Shown: positions 56,221 to 64,000 of the stretch, in pieces
Position numbering within the stretch: position 1 is the stretch's first letter
How the letters are laid out: every line of letters starts with the position of its first letter
DNA from: Lentisphaeria bacterium
GTDB lineage: Bacteria; Verrucomicrobiota; Lentisphaeria; Victivallales; Victivallaceae
DNA length: 64,000 nt
Assembly: GCA_022009855.1 (NCBI GenBank)
Contig: CP091727.1
Span: 2,232,001-2,296,000, forward strand
Direction of reading: 5' to 3'
Notes under the pieces: generated by a model
What the model was told of the DNA's origin: nothing
The model's input: the letters and a program-made list of their open reading frames with translations, nothing else
Databases searched by the model: none
Position numbers and translations under genes: made by a program

Positions 56221-56457
56221 ATGCAGCAGGGTGCGAAAAGACAAGGTCGCCGCAGATCGCCGGCGAAGCCGAAAGTTTGCCGTTTCTGCGAGGCGAAGGT
56301 CGCCTACATCGACTTCAAGGATGCTGAAACGCTGATGAAGTTCCAGACGGAGAAGGGCAAGATCATGCCCCGCCGGATCACCGGCACCTGCCTGGATCAC
56401 CAGAAGATGCTGGCCGCCGCCGTCAAGCGGGCGCGCGTCATCGCTCTGGTCTACTGA
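56221..56457 (+). CDS. rpsR: 30S ribosomal protein bS18
   Basis: KVCRFCEAKVAYIDFKDAETL and GKIMPRRITGTCLDHQKML are S18 signatures. The cysteines mark the zinc-capable form. 78 residues, unbroken, followed after 19 bases by rplI. Confidence 0.95.
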   Translation: MQQGAKRQGRRRSPAKPKVCRFCEAKVAYIDFKDAETLMKFQTEKGKIMPRRITGTCLDHQKMLAAAVKRARVIALVY

Positions 56458-56476
56458 GAAGAGGGAGGGAAAATAG

Positions 56477-56929
56477 ATGGCTAACGTTAGTTTGATCCTC
56501 CTCGATGATGTGGAGAAGCTCGGCCTGGCCGGCGACGAGGTGCATGTTGCTCCGGGTTATGCCCGGAATTACCTGATTCCGCAGGGGCTGGCGGCGAAGG
56601 CCACTCCGGGGACGTTGCGGCTGATCGAATCGCGCAAGGCGTTGATTGCGGCGCGGCGCGAGAAGGAGCTTGCCGAGGCGAAGGCGCTGGCGGAGAAGCT
56701 TGCCGGGATTGAAATTTCGATTCCGATGCAGGCGACCGACGATGATCAGCTGTTCGGTTCGGTCACTGCCCGCATGATTGCCGAGCAGCTGGCTGCGCAG
56801 GGGTGTGCGGTTGAGCACACCCGCATCAAGGTTGATCCGCCCATTCGGACGCTCGGGAGCTTCGAAGTGGAGGCAAAGCTTCATGCGGATGTTATCGCGA
56901 AGCTCAAGGTCTGGGTTGTCCGGGGCTGA
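56477..56929 (+). CDS. rplI: 50S ribosomal protein bL9
   Basis: LILLDDVEKLGLAGDEVHVAPGYARNYLIPQGLA is the L9 N-terminal rRNA-binding domain, reading across several motifs. The connecting helix (RKALIAARREKELAEAKALA) and the C-terminal domain (LFGSVTARMIAEQLAAQG) follow. 150 residues, unbroken, four bases or fewer before dnaB. Confidence 0.95.
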   Translation: MANVSLILLDDVEKLGLAGDEVHVAPGYARNYLIPQGLAAKATPGTLRLIESRKALIAARREKELAEAKALAEKLAGIEISIPMQATDDDQLFGSVTARMIAEQLAAQGCAVEHTRIKVDPPIRTLGSFEVEAKLHADVIAKLKVWVVRG

Positions 56930-56932
56930 TGC

Positions 56933-58351
56933 ATGAGTGATGACAGGAGAGAGGCGGCGCCGCGTCCGGCGGGAGTTCTTCCCGACCGGGCCCAGCCGCA
57001 CGATCCCGCGGTTGAACGGGCTGTCCTTGCGGCGATGCTGCGGGAGCCCGACAGCTGCGTCAATATTGTGATGGAACACTTCCGGGATCCGGAGGTGTTC
57101 TATTCCCATGTACATCGGGAGATTTTTCAGGTCATCGTCGACCTGTACAACGATCCGGACCAGACGGTTGATCTGGTTTCGGTCGCCCACCGTCTGCGGA
57201 CGCTCAACAAACTCGAAGCCGTGGGGGGTGAGCTTTTTCTTGCCGAATTGGACGGTGCGATATCGACCACCGTCAACATTGAGGCGTGGTGTCTGATCCT
57301 GCGCAAGTATCATACGCTGCGCAAAATGATCGATGTATGCAGCGAATCGCTGCTCAAGTGCTATGACTCCGACGCCGATGCGGGCCGGCTGGTCGAAGAG
57401 ATTGAAACCGATATCTTCAATGTCCGCAGCCAGGAAGAGACCAGCAGCATCGTTGAAATCTGCGACAAGATCGAAGAGGAATTTCACGCGCTGTGGGATA
57501 TTTACGAAGGAAAGGTCGAGGTGGGGATTCCGACCGGTTTCGCCCAGCTTGACAGTTACACCGGCGGACTCAAGCCGGGGGAGATGTTTGTCCTTGCCGC
57601 CCGGCCTTCGATCGGGAAGACCAGTCTGGCGTTGAATGTGATCCGCAATCTGGCGCTGCCGACCCGGTCGCCTCGGCCGCGGAAGGTGGCGTTTTTCAGT
57701 CTGGAAATGACCGCCGAACAGATTGCCCGCCGTTTGCTCTGTACCGAGGCGGGGCTTTCGGAATCGGTCTTCTGGAACAAGTCGTTTCAGGCCAGCGAAC
57801 TGACCCGGCTCACCGGGGCGGTGGCGGCATTCAAGAAGGCGAAAATTTTCATCGATCCGACCGGCGGCATCACCATTGCGGAGCTTCGGGCCAAGGCGCG
57901 CCGGTTGAAGCTCAAGGAGAATATCGATGTGATCGTCATCGATTATCTTCAGTTGATGCATGCCGATGGCCGGGTTGACAGCCGCCAGCAGGAGGTGGCC
58001 GAGATTTCGGGGGGCATCAAGAAGCTGGCGAAGGACCTCAAGGTGCCGGTTCTGGTGCTGGCCCAGCTCAACCGCGAAGTGGACAAGACCGCGGGGGCGG
58101 GGGCCCGGCCGAAGCTGGCGCACCTGCGCGAGTCCGGGACGATCGAGCAGGATGCCGACATCGTCACCTTTCTCCACCGCAACCGTGAGGATGCCAAGGA
58201 GGTTTCGTCGCCTAACCAGAGTGTCGAGGCGGAGTGGATTATTGAAAAGAACCGTAACGGGCGGACCGGGAATCTCAAGCTGCTCTTTTTCCCGTCGCGG
58301 ATGGAGTTCATCCCGGCGGCGCCGTACAGCGAGGAAGACTGCCCGAAATAG
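56933..58351 (+). CDS. dnaB: Replicative DNA helicase DnaB
   Basis: The N-terminal helical domain (VERAVLAAMLREPD) is followed by the RecA-like motor: Walker A AARPSIGKTSLALNV, then FFSLEMTAEQIARRLL, Walker B VIVIDYLQLM, VLAQLNREVDKT and LRESGTIEQDADIV. It is 472 residues and unbroken. It lies downstream of rplI, as in many bacteria, and its stop overlaps the GTG-rich region ahead of bamA. Confidence 0.96.
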   Translation: MSDDRREAAPRPAGVLPDRAQPHDPAVERAVLAAMLREPDSCVNIVMEHFRDPEVFYSHVHREIFQVIVDLYNDPDQTVDLVSVAHRLRTLNKLEAVGGELFLAELDGAISTTVNIEAWCLILRKYHTLRKMIDVCSESLLKCYDSDADAGRLVEEIETDIFNVRSQEETSSIVEICDKIEEEFHALWDIYEGKVEVGIPTGFAQLDSYTGGLKPGEMFVLAARPSIGKTSLALNVIRNLALPTRSPRPRKVAFFSLEMTAEQIARRLLCTEAGLSESVFWNKSFQASELTRLTGAVAAFKKAKIFIDPTGGITIAELRAKARRLKLKENIDVIVIDYLQLMHADGRVDSRQQEVAEISGGIKKLAKDLKVPVLVLAQLNREVDKTAGAGARPKLAHLRESGTIEQDADIVTFLHRNREDAKEVSSPNQSVEAEWIIEKNRNGRTGNLKLLFFPSRMEFIPAAPYSEEDCPK

Positions 58352-58410
58352 TGTTTCGCAGGATTCTGCGTGGAATTGAAATAGAACAGTACCCGAGGGA
58401 GACCAGCAAC

Positions 58411-60736
58411 GTGAATTGGGTAAGACGTTTGGGCGGTGCCGCCGTCGTGTTGGCTTTGGCGTCGGTTCCGGCATTTGCCGCGAAGGTGGCTGAAGTGAAG
58501 TTTGACCAGCAGGGGACGCAGCAGCTCCCGGTGGAACAGCTCCGCTTCAATGTGCAGCTTCGTCCCGGCATGGAGTTCAAGCGGGGGATTCTCGATGAGG
58601 ACGTGAAGCGTCTCTACAACACGGGCAACTTTGCCGACGTGGTTTCCGAGGTTCGGGAGCTGCCGGGGACAAGGTCGAAGTCACCTTCCGGATCCGGCTC
58701 AAGCCTCGGGTTTCGGAGATTCTCTATCAGGGCAACGAGAAGTACAAGGCTCATGAGCTGGCCCGCGAGGTTTCGCTGGTGGAGGGGGGGACTGCTGAAC
58801 GATCGGGAATTGCGTGAGAGCGCCGACAAGCTGCGGAAATTTTATCAGGACAAAGGGTATTCCGATGCGACGGTTACCCCGGTGGTGGAACCGGACGGGC
58901 AGGATCGGGTCAAATTGACGTTCCGGATCGCTGAACATCTCAAGCAGCGGGTGAATGACGTTCGGTTTGATGGAGCGACCGTCTTCAGTCAGTGGGATCT
59001 TCGCCATTCGATCAACAATCAGTACAGCTATATGAACTGGCTGCCGTTTGTCAACGACTACCTCAATTACGGGCTGCTCAACCGGGCTGAGCTGGAGTTG
59101 GACAAGGCGCGGCTGCGCGACAAATACCACGATCTGGGTTACCTCGACTTCAAGATTGAGGATGTGAAGATCACGCCGACTCCGGAGGACCCGGAGTACA
59201 TCGACATCGACTTCAAGGTGACCGAAGGTGAACCGTACAAGGTGGAGAAGCTTTCGGTCGGCGGAAACACGGTGTTCACCAATGCGGAGCTGGAGGCGGT
59301 GTTTCAGCTGCATCCGGGCGAGACCTTTTCGCGTGCGCTGGAGGAGGCGACGATCCGGGCAATCACCGCGATGTATGAGTCGCTCGGTTACGCCGACGTA
59401 GTCTGCCGCGCGGTCCGCAGCGAGGATTTCGAGAACCACAGGGTGGATGTGAAATTCGAAGTGACCGAGGGGCGGGAAATACCATGTCCGCGATGTGGTG
59501 ATCGTCGGGAACACCGAGACGAAGGACAAGGTGATCCGGCGGGAGCTGGCGATTCAGCCGGGCGACCCGGTGGACCGCAACCGCATCGAGGTGAGCAAGC
59601 AGCGGCTGATGGGGATGGGATATTTCGAGAAGGTCGAGGCTGCGGCGGTGGGTGCCGATGCGCTCGACGAAAAGGACGTGCAGATCACGGTCAAGGAGAA
59701 GGAGAGCCGTTACAACTTCCGCATCGGCGGCGGCGCGTCGGATGTGAACAGCGTGTTCGGTATGGCGGAACTGTCGTCGAACAATTTCGACATCACCAAT
59801 CCCGGAAACTGGTTTTTACGGCGGCGGCCAGCGGTTTCGGCTGCAGGGGATCTTCGGCATCGAGAACGCCGGATTCAATGCGGACTTCGTCGAACCGTGG
59901 CTCTTCGACCTGCCGTTGCGCTTCGAGCTCTCCGGCTACATGAACCAGGTGGAATACGATCAGTGGGATGAGGAGCGGATCGGTGTGCGCACTTCGCTCT
60001 CCGCCGCATCTTCGACGACTTCACCCAGGTGACGGTCGGATACAAGTTCGAGCATGTCAACGTGAACCATCTTGGACACCATCTCAAGTACTATATCAAG
60101 AGCAACGATCTTGACGGCGGCAGCTATGTGAGCCAGCCCTCCTTCATGATCGGCCGGGATACCCGTGACAGTCTGACCGATCCCACCAGCGGCTACAACA
60201 TCAACTTCTTCGGTTCGATCACGCCGAAGGTGCTTGGGTCGTCCAGCAACTACTATCGGCTGGAAGGAAAGGGGAGCTACTACATGAGCTTCTTTGACAA
60301 GGCGATCATTGCGATGATCGGCGGTAAGATCGGCACGGTGGCCGCGTTCAATCGCGAAGACGACGTGCCGCTCTACGAACGGTATTTTCTGGGCGGCAGC
60401 GATTCAATTCGCGGCTTTGAGTACCGGACGGTTTCTCCGGTGGTCAACCAGCGTAACATCGGCGGACAGACCATGCTGCTGCTGACTGCGGAGGTGACCC
60501 ATCCGATCTGGGGGCCGATCCGCGGTGCGGTCTTCGCCGACGCCGGCAACGCGTGGCGCAACTCCTACAGCATGGGGTTCAGCAAAATGAATGTCGGCGT
60601 TGGTTACGGATTGCGGATCAAACTGCCGGTCGTCAACGCGCCGATCAAGCTGGACCTTGCCTATCCGGTGGTCAACAATCAGGAACATGAGGCCAATCGG
60701 CTTCGGTTCCACTTCAACATGGGGTTCACGTTCTAG
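58411..60736 (+). CDS. bamA: Outer membrane protein assembly factor BamA (five frameshifts)
   Basis: A signal peptide (MNWVRRLGGAAVVLALASVPAFA, GTG start at 58411) precedes several POTRA domains (for example KRLYNTGNFADVVSEV, KLRKFYQDKGYSDATVTPVV, TIRAITAMYESLGYADV, KQRLMGMGYFEKVEAAAV). A C-terminal 16-strand barrel follows (GGGASDVNSVFGMAELSSNNF, GGSDSIRGFEYRTVSPV, RFHFNMGFTF), including the lid-loop motif GSDSIRGF and a terminal aromatic residue. It inserts barrel proteins into the outer membrane, so the cell has two membranes. Breaks: near 58668, 58786, 59480, 59815 and 60005, each one base in a short run. About 775 residues. Confidence 0.95.
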
Positions 60737-60752
60737 AGGGAGGAGCGGCGCA

Positions 60753-61569
60753 ATGGGTGCGGAACATTACGAACCGACCGCGGAAGGTCTGCTCCGGCTG
60801 CTGGAGCGGCTTCGGGCGCCGAACGGTTGCCCGTGGGATCGGGCGCAGACCCGGGAGACATTGGGGCGGAGTCTGGCCGGTGAGACGGCCGAACTGCTCG
60901 ATGCGATCGACCGCGGCGATGCGTCGGCGATCTGCGATGAATTGGGCGATGTGCTGATGAACGCATTGTTTCAGATTGTGCTCGCCCGGGAGAAGGGGGA
61001 GTTTACTGCGGAAGATGTGTTCGGCGGGGTTATCGCCAAGATGATACGTCGTCACGCGCACATTTTCGGAGACGAGAAGGCGGAGACGCCGGAGGAGGTC
61101 ACCGCGGTCTGGCGGAAGGTCAAGGAGGCGGAACAGGCCGGTTCCGCCGCCCGGAGTCGATTCTGGATAAGGTCCCGCATTCGCTTTCGGCGCTCGACCG
61201 GGCGGAAAAGTTGCAGAAGAGAGCGGCGAAAGTCGGGTTCGACTGGAGTGACGAGGCGGGAATCCTCGCCAAGATCGAGGAGGAGCTGGGCGAACTCAAA
61301 GAGGCGATGGCTTCCGGCCGGTCGGAGGAGATCGACGCGGAGCTGGGGGGATCTCCTGTTTGCCGCGAGCAATCTCGCCCGGTTTCGGGGGGCGGACCAG
61401 TGAGGAGCTGCTGCGGCAGACTAATCGGCGATTTGAAGGTCGATTCCGCTTTATCGAACGGGAGCTGGCCCGGGAGAAGATTCCGCTTGAATCGGCTGGC
61501 ATTGAGCGGATGGAGGCGCTCTGGTGCGAGGCCAAGCGGCACGAGCGGGAAGAGCGGACGGAACCATAA
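60753..61569 (+). CDS. mazG: Nucleoside triphosphate pyrophosphohydrolase MazG (three frameshifts)
   Basis: The first MazG domain has the motif CPWDRAQTRETLGRSLAGETAELLDAI and DELGDVLMNALFQ (metal-binding E and D residues). A second one follows (GFDWSDEAGILAKIEEELGELKEAM, LGDLLFAASNLARF). The tail RTSEELLRQTNRRFEGRFRFIE is typical. The enzyme removes non-canonical nucleotides. Breaks: near 61149 (CCC, one short), near 61347-61352 (G6, one extra) and near 61395 (G6, one extra). About 272 residues. Confidence 0.93.
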
Positions 61570-61647
61570 CCCGGCCCGGAACATGAATCGGGAAGTGAGA
61601 ACAACAGGACGCGCCGACGGGCGGGTCCGGAATCCGGGAGGAGATAG

Positions 61648-62797
61648 ATGATGCGAAAAGAATTTCTGCCGTTCACCAAACCGGCAATCAACGAGGATGA
61701 CATCCGGGCGGTGACCGAGGTGCTTCGTTCCGGCTGGATTACCAACGGTCCGAAAAATCAGGAGCTGGAGGCGGGGGTCTGTGCGTTCACCGGCAACCGG
61801 TACGGAGTTGCGCTCTCGTCAGCGACGGCGGCGATGCATCTGTTGCTCAGGGCGATGGAGATCGGTCCGGGTGACGAGGTGATCACGCCGTCGATGACCT
61901 GGGTTTCGATCGTCAATATGATCGTGCTGGCCGGGGCGAAGCCGGTTTTCGTCGATGTGGATCGGGAGACGCTCCTGGTGACGCCGGCGGCGGTGCGGGC
62001 TGCGGTTACGCCGCGGACCCGGCTGATTGTGCCGGTTCATTTTGCCGGAGCCGCGCTGGATCTGGACGGCATTCGTGCGGCGGCCGGGAGCGTTCCGGTG
62101 GTGGAGGATGCTGCGCACGCGCTCGGGACATATTACAAGGGGCATCATATCGGTTCGACCGGTTCGGCGATCTATTCGTTCCACGCGATCAAGAATGTGA
62201 CCACCGGGGAAGGGGGGGATGTTCGTTACCGACAACCGCGAACTGGCCGATTCGATCCGGCTCTGGAAGTTTCACGGCATCGGCATGGATGCGTTCGACC
62301 GGCAGAACCGGGGGCGTTCGCCGCAGGCAGAAGTGCTTCATCCCGGTTTCAAATACAATCTCACCGACATCTGCGCAGCGATCGGCGTCAGCCAGCTGGC
62401 GCGCATTGGAGAGATCAATGCGAAGCGGCGTGCGCTGGCGATGCGGTATCGGGAGTTGCTGGCCGATGTGCCGGAGATCCGTCCGCTGGCGGATCCGGTC
62501 GGGTATGAGTTCACCCATGCCTGGCACCTTTTCGTAGTGCGGGTCGATACGCCGAAGATCGGCCGGGATGCGTTCATGGCGGAACTGAAGGCGCAGAACA
62601 TCGGTACCGGACTCCATTTCCGCTGCGCCCACCTTCAGAAATATTATCGGGAGAAGATGGGATTCCGCGCGGGGACGCTGCCGGATACGGAATACAACAG
62701 CGACCGGATCTGTTCACTGCCGCTCTTTCCGGATATGCGGATGGAGGATGTGGACGACGTGGTTTCGGCGATCAAAACCGTGCTGACGGGGAGATAG
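61648..62797 (+). CDS. arnB: UDP-4-amino-4-deoxy-L-arabinose--oxoglutarate aminotransferase ArnB-like (one frameshift)
   Basis: A DegT/DnrJ/EryC1-type sugar aminotransferase dependent on pyridoxal phosphate. Residues LPFTKPAINEDDI, GPGDEVITPSMTWVSIVN and VEDAAHALGTYYKG are followed by SFHAIKNVTTGEGGMFVT, in which the catalytic lysine sits. The C-terminal LHFRCAHLQKYYREKMGF matches the ArnB subgroup. A G7 run near 62212-62218 has one base too many. About 382 residues. It is followed seven bases later by an ArnT-like gene, which supports a lipid A aminoarabinose role. No other arn genes are in the window. Confidence 0.85.
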
Positions 62798-62803
62798 CAG
62801 CCG

Positions 62804-64000
62804 ATGGAGAACTCCTTTACCGGCGACTCTGCGATGGCCGGGCGGCGCAGTGAACTTTTCTTCTGGAGTTTCGCAGTCGTTGCGCTGTGCCTCTTTCTCG
62901 GGCACAACGCGCTGTGGGCTTCCGAAGGGCGCTGGGCGGAGATTGTCCGCGAAATGCAGCGTACCGGCGACTTGCTGCATCCGTCGATCAACTGGCGGAT
63001 TTGCGGGAAGCCGAATCTGACCAGCTGGTTGGGACTGCCGTTCGCCGCGCTTTTCGGCGGAGCGAGCGAATGGGTCGTGAGGCTGCCGGGCGTCCTGGCG
63101 GGACTGGCCGGGCTTTACGGGACGCTGCTGCTGGGCAAGAAGCTCTTCGATCGTCGAACTGCGCTGCTGGCGGGATGGATGCTGCTGAGCAGTTACGGCT
63201 TTCTCTTCTGGTCCCGGAATGCCGCCGCTCCCGCGGACATCGCGGCGCTTGCTTCGACGGTTCTGGCCGTGGCACTGTATCATCAGCGGGAGGAACGCGG
63301 CGGATTCTGGAGTTTCCTCGGATTTTATTTGATCTGTTTCTGCGGTGTTCTGGCCGGAGGCATTCCGGTGCTGGTGATGCCGTTTGTCGTACTGGCCCCG
63401 CACCTTGCCGCGGAGGGGCGCTGGAGGCGCTTTCTGGGAATTTCTCCGGTGGCCGCCTTCCTGCTGACCGGAGGCGGATACCTGGCTCTGTTCCATGCTG
63501 CCGCGGTGCTGCCGCCGGTTTCTTCGCTGGAACTGCCGCCGGAGAGCGTATCGACCGGCATTCTGCAGATGCTGCGGGAAGATTTTCTCCGTCCGGCGGC
63601 AGAGTTGATCCGGGGAAGCCGGGTTTCGCATACCTCTGTCATCTGCCGCGGTGTCTGCTGCCGTGGTGTCCGCTGATCGTCGTGGCCATCGCCGGTCTGG
63701 TGCGGAACTGGAAGGACCTTTCCGACACGCTGCGCGAGCTGCTGACGGGGGCGCTGCTGCTTTTTGTATTCTTTCTGTTTCTTTCGCCGCGCCGCTGGTA
63801 CAGTGTGCTGCCGCTGCTCCCGTTCTGCACACTGCTCGGCGCGGTCGGAGCTTCCGGCCCGGCGGGGGTGGAGAAGTGGAATCGTTTCATCTGGCAGCTG
63901 ATGCATTTTCTGGTGATTACCGCCGCTTCGCTCGCGGTGGCAAGTCTGGTGGCGATTCCGCTCTGGTATCGGTTTGTCCCCTTCAAGCCCCCGTTGCTGC
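62804..64000 (+). CDS. ArnT-like membrane glycosyltransferase (PMT type), truncated by window end (one frameshift)
   Basis: A GT-C fold start: the membrane span SFAVVALCLFLGHNALW is followed by a lumenal loop with SEGRWAEIVREMQRTGDLLHP, whose E/R pattern matches undecaprenyl-phosphate-arabinose transferases. Many further spans follow (GLYGTLLLGKKLF, LASTVLAVALYHQ, GVLAGGIPVLVMPFVVL). A G run near 63617 is one base short. In the next frame AYLCHLPRCLLPWCPLIVVAI and ELLTGALLLFVFFLFLSPRRWY continue to the end of the window. It is probably an ArnT for lipid A or a close relative. Confidence 0.75.

Noticed and set aside
1..64000. Programmed ribosomal frameshifting or recoding as the reason for the many frame breaks.
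   Set aside because: The breaks go in both directions, sit at arbitrary runs, and have no consistent slippery heptamer or downstream structure. Some genes have five of them.
1..64000. CRISPR arrays, insertion sequences, prophage genes, rRNA or tRNA genes.
   Set aside because: No regular repeat-spacer pattern, transposase motif, phage gene or cloverleaf was recognised by reading. A tRNAscan and IS search would be needed for certainty.

Overview
The window looks like a GC-rich chromosomal segment from a Gram-negative, polysaccharide-degrading anaerobe, most likely a member of the Lentisphaerota (Victivallis-like). This assignment is inferred, not proven. The grounds are an outer membrane (BamA, lipoproteins, ArnB and ArnT-like lipid A modification genes), six type II/IV pseudopilin genes in about 32 kb (four with an H-X9-DG motif), and secreted carbohydrate-active enzymes paired with GntR-type regulators.

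Layout. 1-4.8 kb (minus): a regulator / pseudopilin / beta-helix enzyme / secreted protein cassette, with a decayed glycoside-hydrolase fragment behind it. 4.9-12.6 kb: housekeeping genes ligA, asd, a PTS EIIA-like gene, nadC, ruvA, a polytopic membrane protein, and azlCD. 12.9-22.2 kb: tandem small lipoproteins, zwf, uvrB, three pseudopilins, an AhpD-like protein, a pteridine-reductase-like SDR, a lipoprotein and a STAS protein. 22.2-24.0 kb: a compact alaS. 24.4-29.4 kb (plus) and 29.4-35.9 kb (minus): two converging cassettes of the same type as the first. One carries a GntR-solute-binding fusion regulator and a family 8 polysaccharide lyase. The other carries a GntR/LacI-type regulator, a roughly 1,200-residue LamG-containing putative glycosidase and a CBM9-like lipoprotein. 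36-37.4 kb: XRE and IclR regulators. 37.5-50 kb (minus): rny, 5-formyl-THF cyclo-ligase, rarA, pyruvate dehydrogenase E2 and a fused E1 alpha-beta, a DeoR regulator, aas, an MBL hydrolase and a ROK kinase. 50-64 kb (plus): rpmF-plsX-fabH, prs-rplY-pth-rpsF-ssb-rpsR-rplI-dnaB-bamA-mazG, then arnB-arnT running off the end.

The dominant technical fact is that at least 60 genes or gene segments shift frame by one base, nearly always at a mononucleotide run. Universally essential genes are hit (rpmF, plsX, fabH, prs, ligA, alaS, bamA), while their encoded residues continue perfectly in the next frame. I read these as homopolymer miscalls in the sequence rather than biology. Coordinates below span the reconstructed genes, and each entry says where its breaks are.

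The most interesting biological pattern is the three-fold repetition of 'GntR-type regulator, H-X9-DG pseudopilin, secreted polysaccharide enzyme' in the same order and tight spacing. It suggests that each enzyme system has its own dedicated pseudopilin and sensor. No secretion machinery, transporter, mobile element, CRISPR array, rRNA or tRNA was seen in the window.
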